From DASUHT01 sp038230835 (GTDB lineage: Bacteria > Actinomycetota > Thermoleophilia > Gaiellales > JAICJC01): 64,000 bases of DNA. The position numbers and the translations under genes are program-made. Shown piece after piece: positions 24,816-34,533 of this stretch. The stretch spans positions 233,231 through 297,230 of the forward strand of contig JBBRMM010000002.1 in assembly GCA_038230835.1 (NCBI GenBank), given 5' to 3'. The first letter of the stretch is position 1; each line of letters opens with the position of its first letter. Below the pieces are notes generated by a model. That model was not told the DNA's origin, did no database searches, and was given only the letters and a program-made list of their open reading frames with translations.

Positions 24816-25646
24816 TCAGCCGGCCGGAGGCTCGGCACGACGCAGCTCGCGCAGCACGACCGCATCCACCCGCCCGTCGTACAGGCGCTGTTCGAGGTTC
24901 TGCCGGCCCGCCCACGTTCGCAGTGCCGTGGCCAGGTCGCCATCGAAGCCGAGTCCGGCCAGCCGCTCGGCGATTTCGGACTGCACCTGTTCGATCGGCA
25001 CCAGCTCTGACTCCGGCGTGCGGCCGAAAAGCAGGTCGTGGATCGCATACACGCGCTGAAGTTCGGTCACCGGTTCGGGGTGGTCGTCCACTCGCAGGTC
25101 GATCAGGATGTCGTTGTTGCCGCCGTAGCCGGCTTCGGTCTCGCGCACGATCACGCACGCGGACTGGCGTCCCCGGCGGTCGCCCCCGGCAGAGTCCGCT
25201 GCTGCCAGCGCAGCCAGCAGCCGCTCGACGAGCGGCCCGCGGGTCGACTCGAAGGTGTCCACGAGCGCGTCCACCACCTCCGGCCCGGTCAGGATGTTGC
25301 CCTGGGCGGCGTATCCCGCGCCGCATCCGCCGCCGGCCCACTCGAAACAGCCCCGCCCGGTGAACGTGGCGCCGTTGCCGGTGGTGTCGACGATCCCGAG
25401 CTGGCGCTGGTCGCGATCCGGATCGGCTGCGGTCAACTGTTCGACGGCGTCCGCGGCGCTGGTGCCGGCGGCCAGGAGGTCCAGCCCGTCCGGCCCGTAC
25501 GCCACGTTGGCGTAGGACTGGGTGGCGAGCGCCCCGACGTCACCGCGCGCCCACGGCACGACGGCGCCGACGGCCAGGAACCTGGACGCCACCGCCACCC
25601 CCCACTGGCGGGCCTCCAGATCGCAACCGACCAGCGAGAACGTCAT
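24816..25646 (-). CDS. DUF1028 family protein (Ntn-hydrolase-like)
   Basis: 276 aa. The first 20 residues (MTFSLVGCDLEARQWGVAVA) and LATQSYANVAYGPDGLDLLAAG, RQLGIVDTTGNGATFTGRGC and AAQGNILTGPEVVDAL are the DUF1028 signature; the fold is related to Ntn hydrolases, with the N-terminal region forming the core sheet. The last 65 residues are a helical appendage like those described as putative peptidoglycan-binding in this family. No signal peptide. The ATG overlaps the stop of the upstream hydrolase gene (ATGA at 25643-25646), so the two are co-expressed. Biochemical function is unknown. Confidence 0.86.
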   Translation of the reverse strand: MTFSLVGCDLEARQWGVAVASRFLAVGAVVPWARGDVGALATQSYANVAYGPDGLDLLAAGTSAADAVEQLTAADPDRDQRQLGIVDTTGNGATFTGRGCFEWAGGGCGAGYAAQGNILTGPEVVDALVDTFESTRGPLVERLLAALAAADSAGGDRRGRQSACVIVRETEAGYGGNNDILIDLRVDDHPEPVTELQRVYAIHDLLFGRTPESELVPIEQVQSEIAERLAGLGFDGDLATALRTWAGRQNLEQRLYDGRVDAVVLRELRRAEPPAG

Positions 25647-26368
25647 CGCAGCGTCCCGCCTGGCTCCAGCTCCTCGACCGTGACGTCGTTCAATCCGCGT
25701 TTCGACAGCTCCTCGCGCAGCGCGGACGGCGTGCCGTCGAGGACCGGGAAGGTGCCGTAGTGCATGCCGAGCACCCGCTTGACGCCCAGCAATTCGACGG
25801 CCTTGGCGGCCGCCTGCGGGCCCATCGTGTAGTGATCGCCGATCGGCAGGATCGCCAGGTCGGGCCGGTACAGCTCGCCGATCAGCGCCATGTCGGTGAA
25901 CACGGTGGTGTCGCCGGCGAAGTAGATCCGGTAGCCGTCCTCGAGCTGCACGACGAATCCCGCCGGCTCGCCGGTGTACACGACCCGGCCGTCGTCGTCC
26001 ACGACGCTCGAGGAGTGGATGGCCTGGGTCATCGTGACCCGCAGTCCCTCGACCGTGACGGTGCCGCCCTTGTTCATGTCAACCGTGTTGGCGACGCCGC
26101 GCGAATCGAACCACCCCATCAGCTCGACCATCCCGACCACGGCCTTGACGCCCTTCTCCGCCGCCAGCCGGGCCACGTCGGCGGTGTGGTCGCCGTGTCC
26201 GTGCGAGACCAGCATGACGTCGATCGGCCCGGGATCGCGCTGCTGTTCGGGTGTCGCGGGGTTGCCGGTGACCCAGGGATCGAACATCACCCGGGTGCCC
26301 CGCGAGGTCTGCAGCAGGAATGTCGAGTGCCCGAGCCAGGTGAGCGCGATGCGGTCTTCAAGTGCCAT
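25643..26368 (-). CDS. Metallo-beta-lactamase-fold hydrolase (UPF0173/UlaG-like)
   Basis: 241 aa. Metal-dependent hydrolase: TWLGHSTFLLQTSRGTRVMFDPW at the N-terminus, the zinc motif SHGHGDHTADVARLAAEKG near residue 56, FAGDTTVFTDM near 150 and GMHYGTFPVL near 202. This arrangement is the UPF0173 subgroup, whose substrates are undefined. A GGAAGG ribosome site precedes ATG 26368. It is the first gene of a two-gene unit with the DUF1028 protein and is divergent from the PilZ gene (115 bp). Confidence 0.9.
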   Translation of the reverse strand: MALEDRIALTWLGHSTFLLQTSRGTRVMFDPWVTGNPATPEQQRDPGPIDVMLVSHGHGDHTADVARLAAEKGVKAVVGMVELMGWFDSRGVANTVDMNKGGTVTVEGLRVTMTQAIHSSSVVDDDGRVVYTGEPAGFVVQLEDGYRIYFAGDTTVFTDMALIGELYRPDLAILPIGDHYTMGPQAAAKAVELLGVKRVLGMHYGTFPVLDGTPSALREELSKRGLNDVTVEELEPGGTLR

Positions 26369-26483
26369 GAATACCCTTCCTTCGCGGTTCGGGTGCGGAC
26401 ACTAACGGATGCGCAACCGGCACACCGTGGCAGCCGCAGATTGCGCTACAGAGTACGCGCCGATCGGCCGATGATGTCCGCAG

Positions 26484-27236
26484 ATGTCTGTTCCTGCCGC
26501 CTCTGTGCCCGATCCGCTCGCTCAGTTCCTGGGAATGCTGCCGGCCCTGCCCGCGGGCATTGCCGTGTTCTCCCCTGCCGGCGGCATCGTCGAGCTCGAG
26601 CTGGCAGGAGTCGACGGCCGGCGTGTGGTGGGCTACGGGCCGCAGGTGTTCATGAAGGTGGGAGCGGTGATCACGGCCCAGCTTCGCGACGCTTCGGGCG
26701 CCGGCTACGACGTCGAGCTGCGGGTCGAGGAGGCGTACTTCCAGGCCGGCGACCAGGCGCTGCTCTACATGACCGTGCGCGAGATCGTCCAGCGCTCCGG
26801 TGAGCGCGAGACACCGCGCGCGCAGCTTGCCGAGACCGCTCACGCACAGGTCGTGTTCTCCCAGTCGCTGGCCACGGGCGCGACCTACGAGGTGCGCCTG
26901 GCCGACATCTCGGCATCGGGCGTCTCGTTCATCAGCGACCAGACTCCGGTCGTCGGCGACAGGTTCGCGGTCGAGATCGTGCTCAACGGGCGCAGGGTGC
27001 TGATCGACTCGCGGGTGACCCGGGTTGATCCCGCAGCCTTCGGTCGCAACCGCGTCGGCTGCGAGACGTCACTCGAAAACGACTGGGATCGCGCGGCGCT
27101 GGAGCGCCTGGCGGGGCAGGCGGATACGTCGAGCCCCGACCACCGCAGGCCCGATATGAAGGATGCCCTGGCGGCCAGTCGAGCCGAGCAGGCCGCGCTC
27201 CAGGAGCGGTTGAACATGCACCGCGACTCCGAGTAG
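26484..27236 (+). CDS. PilZ-domain protein (YcgR-like architecture)
   Basis: 250 aa. The N-terminal half (about 1-105) is a beta-rich YcgR-N-like domain (GGIVELELAGVDGRRVVGYGPQVFMK). The PilZ domain follows (about 107-215) with both c-di-GMP-binding motifs intact: RETPR (RxxxR) near residue 112 and DISASG (D/NxSxxG) near 148. The last 30 residues are a charged helix. It should bind cyclic di-GMP and relay it to motility or envelope functions; no flagellar genes are in view. It is convergent with nuoN with a 17-bp gap. The two c-di-GMP enzyme domains in the window are both degenerate, so the source of the signal lies elsewhere. Confidence 0.84.
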   Translation: MSVPAASVPDPLAQFLGMLPALPAGIAVFSPAGGIVELELAGVDGRRVVGYGPQVFMKVGAVITAQLRDASGAGYDVELRVEEAYFQAGDQALLYMTVREIVQRSGERETPRAQLAETAHAQVVFSQSLATGATYEVRLADISASGVSFISDQTPVVGDRFAVEIVLNGRRVLIDSRVTRVDPAAFGRNRVGCETSLENDWDRAALERLAGQADTSSPDHRRPDMKDALAASRAEQAALQERLNMHRDSE

Positions 27237-27253
27237 CGACCGAACCCGGGCGG

Positions 27254-28711
27254 TCAGCCGAGCAGTGACGCGCCGGCGCTGCGGGCGAGGTCGATCAGCG
27301 GCCCCGGCACCACGCCGAGCACGAGCACGGCGGTTGCGGCGAGTCCCGTGGTGAGCGTCGCGAGCGGGAATCCGGAGCCGGTTCGCGGCTCGGGCACCAC
27401 CGCGTCGCGGTCGAACAGGGCAAACGGGATCCGCAGGTAGTACACGAGCGCCACCATGGTCGCGACCACGCCGGCCACGGCCAGGTAGGTCTGCCCGTTG
27501 TGCACCGCCGCGGAGAAGATGTACAGCTTGCCGACGAAGCCGCCGGTGGGCGGGAAGCCGGCCAGGGACAGCAGGAAGACGAGCAGCGCTGTGCCGAGTA
27601 GCGGACGCCGGTAGCCCCAGCCGGCGAAGTCGGCAATCTGCACCGGGCGGCCGATCTCGCGTTCGCGGATCGCGACCACGGCGAAGGCGCCGATGTTCAT
27701 CGCGCCGTAGACGGTCAGGTAGTACATCAGCGCCCGGGTGCCGAGGTCGCTGTGTGCGGCGACGGCCGTCAGCAGGAAGCCCGAGTGGCCGACGGTCGAG
27801 TAGGCCAGCATTCGCTTGACGTCGGTCTGGCGCAGCGCGGCCAGGTTCCCGACCACGAACGACGCGATCGCGATCGCCGCCAGGCCGGTCTGCCAGATGC
27901 CCGCCTCGGCCGGGAATGCGGTCACCAGCACCCGCAAGGCCACCACCAGCGCCACCACCTTGGTGGCCGCCGACATGAACGCGGTGACCGGTGTCGGCGC
28001 GCCCTGGTAGGCGTCGGGTGTCCACATGTGGAACGGTGCCGCGTTGGCCTTGAATCCGAGCCCGACGATGACCAGGGCGATGCCGAGCAGCAGCACGACG
28101 CCGTGCGGATCGGACGACCGGATCGCCGTCGCGATGCGGTCGAACTCGAACTGCCCGGTGGCCCCGTAGACGAGCGCCGAGCCATACAGCAGGAACGCTG
28201 CTCCGACCGAGCCCACGATCAGGTACTTGAGGCCGCCCTCGAGCGACGTGATCGAGTCGGTGTCGATGGCGACCATTACGTACAGGGCGATCGAGAACAG
28301 CTCCAGCGCGACGAACAGGGTGACGAAGCTGTTGGCCACACAGATCAGCGACATGCCGGCCGCTGCGGCGAGGATCAGCGCGTTGTACTCGACGGCGCGC
28401 TGGGCGATGCCACCGCCGGCGCCCCACGACACGCCCACGGCGAGCAGGCCGGCCGCGAACACCAGCAGCCGGCCGCCCTCGCCGAAGCTGTCCAGCCGCA
28501 GCGTGTGATCGAAGCTCCAGTGGGGAGCGTCATGAAACTGGGCCGCGGCGGCGACCATGGCGCCGACGAAGCCACCGGCGGCGAGCACGGGGCACAGCCG
28601 CTCGGCGCCTCGCTGAGGCAGGAAGACGCCGGCGGCGAGCAGCACCGAGGCCACCGAGAGCAGGATGATCTCGGGCGAGATGGCGGTGAAGTTGACGGGG
28701 ATCGTGGTCAT
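27254..28711 (-). CDS. nuoN: NADH-quinone oxidoreductase subunit N
   Basis: 485 aa, about 14 membrane helices. Antiporter-like proton-channel subunit of the complex I membrane arm. Conserved blocks: LELFSIALYVMVA (Glu of the TM5 region), GSVGAAFLLYGSALVYG, LGFKANAAPFHMWTPDAYQGAPTPVTAFMSAATK (the broken-helix Lys region), DVKRMLAYSTVGHSG and LSLAGFPPTGGFVGKLYIF. ATG 28711 overlaps the nuoM stop (ATGA), and sequence upstream of it is not membrane-like. It is the last gene of the operon. Confidence 0.95.
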   Translation of the reverse strand: MTTIPVNFTAISPEIILLSVASVLLAAGVFLPQRGAERLCPVLAAGGFVGAMVAAAAQFHDAPHWSFDHTLRLDSFGEGGRLLVFAAGLLAVGVSWGAGGGIAQRAVEYNALILAAAAGMSLICVANSFVTLFVALELFSIALYVMVAIDTDSITSLEGGLKYLIVGSVGAAFLLYGSALVYGATGQFEFDRIATAIRSSDPHGVVLLLGIALVIVGLGFKANAAPFHMWTPDAYQGAPTPVTAFMSAATKVVALVVALRVLVTAFPAEAGIWQTGLAAIAIASFVVGNLAALRQTDVKRMLAYSTVGHSGFLLTAVAAHSDLGTRALMYYLTVYGAMNIGAFAVVAIREREIGRPVQIADFAGWGYRRPLLGTALLVFLLSLAGFPPTGGFVGKLYIFSAAVHNGQTYLAVAGVVATMVALVYYLRIPFALFDRDAVVPEPRTGSGFPLATLTTGLAATAVLVLGVVPGPLIDLARSAGASLLG

Positions 28712-30167
28712 TGAGCGTCCCGCTCGGGCGGGGAGGGTCCGAAGTGGATCTGGGTGCGCTCGGGCGCGACGCCGATGCGGCTCATGACCCCGTTCGGCCA
28801 CACGCTCATCGCGACCAGCGCCGCTACCAACGGCACCGCGATCGCCAACTCCCCGATCCGCAGATCGGGTGTGGCGTCGGTCACCGACGGGCCGTCGCCC
28901 TCGTGGGCCAGTGCCGAGTACCAGCGCAGCATGTACATCGCGGCCAGCACGATCCCGAGCGCCGCCGCTGCTCCCAGCCATGCGTTGCGCTGGAAGGCGC
29001 CGATCAGGATGTAGATCTCGCTCACGAAGACGCTCGATCCTGGCACGGCCAGCGTGAACAGGGCGGCGATCAGGAACACCGTCGAGAGCACCGGCCGGCG
29101 GTTGGCGAGACCGCCCAGTTGAGCGAACGCGTCACCGCCCGTGCGCAGTTCGACCAGGCCGATCAAAAGGAACGCCGCCACCGACACGACGCCGTGGTTC
29201 ACCATCTGGAAGATGGCTCCGGTGAGACCGTTGGCGTTGAAGACGAAGATCCCGATCACGATCAGGTTCATCTGGCCGAGCGACGAATACGCGACCACGC
29301 CGCGGGCGTCCGCCTGCCGGAAGGCCACGATCGACCCGTACAGCAGGCCCGCCAGGCCGAGGCCGAGGAAGAGCCAGCGCCAGTCGAAGGCCACGCCGCC
29401 GAACATGCCGAGGCAGAAGCGGATCAGCCCGTAGGCGCCGGCCTTGGAGACGACACCCGAGAGCAGCGCGGTGACCTCGCTGGTCGACTCCCGGTAGGCC
29501 GAGGGCAGCCAGCCGTGCAGCGGGAAGAGCGGCGCCTTGATGCAGAAGGCTGCGGCGAAGAAGAGGAAGAGCCAGGTCGAGCCGGAGTGGATCTGGGACA
29601 CCTCGAACGTGTGGTAGCGCACACCGATGGCCGCGATCGCGACCAGCATCAGCAGCGACCCGATCAGGGTGTAGACCACGAACTGGATGGTGGCCGCCCG
29701 CCGGCCGGGCCCGCCCCACACGGCCATCAGCACGTACAGCGGGATCATCATGACCTCCCAGCCGACGTAGAAGAGCACCAGGTCGTGGGCGGTGAAGAGC
29801 AGCACCAGCGCCGATTCGAGCAGCAGCAGCAACCCCAGGTAGGCGCGCGGCCGGGCGCGGCCGGCGTGAATCGCGGCTCCCACGGCGGCGGCCATCCCGA
29901 CGGCGGTCAGCCCCACCATGAACAGTGACAGGCCGTCCATGCCCACGTTGAAGCGCACGTCGGTGCCGAGGCCGAAGTCCGAGATCCAGCGCGTGTCGGT
30001 GATGAACTGGGTGCCGCCACCCGCGTGGAATCGAACCAGCGCGATCGCGCCCACCACCACCTCGCCAAGCGCTGCGCCGAGCGCGAGCCCGGAGGCGCCA
30101 CGGCGGTCGACCGGCACCAGCGCCAGCGTCAAGGCGGCGGCCAGCGGCAGGAAGATCAGAAGGGTGG

Positions 30168-30171
<4 letters not shown>
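28708..30171 (-). CDS. nuoM: NADH-quinone oxidoreductase subunit M
   Basis: 487 aa, about 14 membrane helices, antiporter-like subunit. Hallmarks: MDGLSLFMVGLTAVG, YVGWEVMMIPLYVLMAVWGG (conserved Glu), CIKAPLFPLHGWLPSAYRESTSEVTALLSGVVSKAGAYGLIRF and VAYSSLGQMNLIVIGIF. GTG 30171 overlaps the nuoL stop. The protein is in the inner membrane and moves protons in step with quinone reduction. Confidence 0.95.
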
Positions 30172-32066
<1,895 letters not shown>

Positions 32067-32071
32067 ATGCG

Positions 32072-32377
32072 CTAGTTGCGCAGGCTCCGCAGCGTGTCCA
32101 CGTCGAGATTGGCCCTGCGCCGCGCCATCGCCACCGCCAGGCCGAGGCCGATCACGACCTCGGACGCGGCCACCGCCATCACGACCAGGGCGAACGTCTG
32201 GCCGGCGGTCTGCCCGGCGTGGCGGGCGAAGGCGATCAGCGCCAGGTTGCAGGAGTTGAGCATGATCTCCACCGAGAGCAGCAGGATCAGCGGGCTGCGG
32301 CGGGTGAAGATGCCGAACAGGCCGATGCCGAACAGGATCGCCGACACCGCGATGAAGTACTCGACGCCGACCTCCAT
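32072..32377 (-). CDS. nuoK: NADH-quinone oxidoreductase subunit K
   Basis: 101 aa, three membrane helices, normal length. Conserved SAILFGIGLFGIFTRRSPLILLLSVEIMLNSCNLALIAFARH contains the two buried Glu of the proton path (EIMLN and the later AASEVVIGLGLAVA). ATG 32377 shares one base with the nuoJ stop (TGATG). Confidence 0.95.
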   Translation of the reverse strand: MEVGVEYFIAVSAILFGIGLFGIFTRRSPLILLLSVEIMLNSCNLALIAFARHAGQTAGQTFALVVMAVAASEVVIGLGLAVAMARRRANLDVDTLRSLRN

Positions 32378-33042
32378 CAGCCGTCGCCCTCCTGGTCGGC
32401 GCCGACGCCGGTGTGGTGCACCTCGAAGTGGGTCTCGATGTCCATCACCTGGCTCTGCACGCTGCGCTCGCGCGCGGGCTCGTCCCGCTCGAATGGGTCG
32501 CGGTCGCCGGGCTCGCGTGGCGCCGCCCGCCGTGACCCGAGCACCACGGCCCCGACGGCGGCGATCATGAGCATGATCGAGGTGGCCTCGAAGGCCAGCA
32601 GGTAGCGGCCCAGGAATGACACGCTGATGTTCTGCGGCGATCCGAACGAGTCGGGGACGAGCGGCCCGGCGCCCAGCGAGTGGCGGCCGACCGCGAAGAT
32701 GATCTCGGACGCCAGCGCGACCGCCGCGACCAGCGCGGCGGCGGTCTGCCACGGTGGGCGCGACACGGTCGGCTCGTCGGCCCGGCCGCCCAGGTAGGCG
32801 GTCACGAACAGGAACATGATCATCACCGCACCGGCGTACACGATCACCTGAGCCGCGGCCAGGAAGTCGGACTGCAGCAGCAGGTAGAGGGTGGCCAGCG
32901 CGACCAGGTTGAGGATCAGCGACAGCGACGAGTGAAACGGGTTGCCCGACAGCACGACGCCCAGCGCCGAGCCGATCGCAAGCAGCGCGGCGACGATGAA
33001 GACGACGTCGTAGGTGAGGTGGTTGGGCAGGAAGAGCAGCAC
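32377..33042 (-). CDS. nuoJ: NADH-quinone oxidoreductase subunit J
   Basis: 221 aa, five membrane helices then a hydrophilic tail. Conserved: LATLYLLLQSDFLAAAQVIVYAGAVMIMFLFVTAYLGG (the pi-bulge helix). The last 45 residues are charged (REPGDRDPFERDEPARERS, then VHHTGVGADQEGDG), longer than in many NuoJ, and would lie outside the membrane. GTG 33042 overlaps the nuoI stop by one base. Confidence 0.93.
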   Translation of the reverse strand: MLLFLPNHLTYDVVFIVAALLAIGSALGVVLSGNPFHSSLSLILNLVALATLYLLLQSDFLAAAQVIVYAGAVMIMFLFVTAYLGGRADEPTVSRPPWQTAAALVAAVALASEIIFAVGRHSLGAGPLVPDSFGSPQNISVSFLGRYLLAFEATSIMLMIAAVGAVVLGSRRAAPREPGDRDPFERDEPARERSVQSQVMDIETHFEVHHTGVGADQEGDG

Positions 33043-33536
33043 TACGAGTCGGCTCCCGCCTCGGCCACGATGTCGAAGGGGTCGGTCGGGGCGACCGGCG
33101 TCGTGCGGCTGGGATGCATCGGCTCGAGCAGCATCTCCTTGGTGTAGACCATGGCGTCGCGCGACATCTCGGCCAACTCGTAGTCGTGGCCGAGCGTGAT
33201 CGCGTCGAACGGGCAGGCGATCTCGCAGTACCCGCAGAAGATGCAGCGGCTGAGGTTGATCTCGTAGATGCGGGCGTACCGCTCGCCGGCCGAGTAACGC
33301 TCCTCGGCGGTGTTCTCGGCCGCCACCACCCGGATACAGTCAGCCGGGCAGGCCGCCGCGCAGAGCGAGCAGCCGATGCACTTCTCGAGGCCGTTGTCGT
33401 GGCGGTGCAGCTTGTGCCGGCCGCGGAAGCGCGGGTAGACAGGCCGCTTGTACTCCGGATACTGCTGGGTGACCGGCTTTCGGAACAGGTGCCGGAAGGT
33501 GACCCCGAAGCCTCGTACCGAGTCGACTACTGCCAT
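33042..33536 (-). CDS. nuoI: NADH-quinone oxidoreductase subunit I
   Basis: 164 aa. Peripheral-arm ferredoxin-like subunit carrying clusters N6a and N6b: CIGCSLCAAACP near residue 53 and CIFCGYCEIACP near 98, each of the CxxCxxCxxxCP type. It lies between NuoG/NuoC and the N2 cluster of NuoB in electron flow. The C-terminal 30 residues are variable. It starts 1 nt after the nuoH stop. Confidence 0.96.
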   Translation of the reverse strand: MAVVDSVRGFGVTFRHLFRKPVTQQYPEYKRPVYPRFRGRHKLHRHDNGLEKCIGCSLCAAACPADCIRVVAAENTAEERYSAGERYARIYEINLSRCIFCGYCEIACPFDAITLGHDYELAEMSRDAMVYTKEMLLEPMHPSRTTPVAPTDPFDIVAEAGADS

Positions 33537-33537
33537 C

Positions 33538-34533
33538 TCATGCCCTGTAGGTCACGATCACGGAGGTGATCAGGAGGTTGACGGTTGCGGCCGGCAGCAG
33601 CACCTTCCAGCCGATCGACATCAGCACGTCGTAGCGCACGCGCGGCAGCGTGCCGCGCACCCACATCTGGAGCAGGATGAACACCGACATCTTGAGCAGC
33701 ATCCACACCGGCCCGGGCAGCCAGGGCCCTTCTGGCCCGCCGAGGAAGAGCACCGATGCCACCGCCGAGAACGCGATCAATGCCACGTACTCGGCGTTCT
33801 GGAACATCGCCCAGCGCATACCGCCGTACTCCGTGTGGTATCCGGCCACCAGCTCGCCCTCCGCCTCGGGCAGGTCGAACGGGATCCGGCTGACCTCGGC
33901 GGTCGAGGCCACGGCGTAGATCAGAAAGCCGAGGAACTGCGGGAAGATGTACCAGATGCCGTCGCGCTGCTGAGCGGCGACGATTCCCGTCAGCGACAGC
34001 GTCTGGCTCATCATGACCACGCCGATCACGGCCAGCGCCAGGCTGACCTCGTAGCTGATCAGCTGGGAGACGGCTCGCATCGAGCCGTACAGCGAGTATT
34101 TGGAGCTGGACGACCACCCGCCGACCAGAAAGCCGTAGAAGCTGGCCGAGCCCAGTGCGAATACCACCAGCAGGGCGACGCTGGGGTCGGCGATCCACAG
34201 ATGGAAGTGGATGCCGGTGCCGGGGATGGTGGCCCGCCCGCCGAACGGGATCAGCCCGAACACGGCCAGCGAGGCGAACAGCGACACCACCGGTGCCATC
34301 AGGTACAGCACCGGGGCGATGCCCTGCGGCAGGATGCTCTCCTTGCGGATCAGCTTGACCAGGTCGGCGATCGGCTGCAGGAGCCCGAACGGCCCCACGC
34401 GGTTGGGGCCGAGCCGGTGCTGCAGGCGACCCAGCAGCCGCCGTTCCACCCAGGTCAGCACCGCGAACACGGCCATCACCAGGTTGGCGAGGATGAACCC
34501 CTTGATCAGCGTGATCACGAACCCGTCAGGCAT
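33538..34533 (-). CDS. nuoH: NADH-quinone oxidoreductase subunit H
   Basis: 331 aa, eight membrane helices. Joins the peripheral arm to the membrane arm and forms the quinone chamber. Conserved VMAVFAVLTWVERRLLGRLQHRLGPNRVGPFGLLQPIADLVKLIRKE and the LPEAEGELVAGYHTEYGGMRWAMF loop rich in Glu. ATG 34533 lies 8 nt inside the end of nuoG. Confidence 0.96.
   Translation of the reverse strand: MPDGFVITLIKGFILANLVMAVFAVLTWVERRLLGRLQHRLGPNRVGPFGLLQPIADLVKLIRKESILPQGIAPVLYLMAPVVSLFASLAVFGLIPFGGRATIPGTGIHFHLWIADPSVALLVVFALGSASFYGFLVGGWSSSSKYSLYGSMRAVSQLISYEVSLALAVIGVVMMSQTLSLTGIVAAQQRDGIWYIFPQFLGFLIYAVASTAEVSRIPFDLPEAEGELVAGYHTEYGGMRWAMFQNAEYVALIAFSAVASVLFLGGPEGPWLPGPVWMLLKMSVFILLQMWVRGTLPRVRYDVLMSIGWKVLLPAATVNLLITSVIVTYRA

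Noticed and set aside
27238..27255. GACCG/CGGTC inverted repeat between the PilZ gene and nuoN
   Set aside because: Five-base stem overlapping the nuoN stop; too weak to call a terminator.
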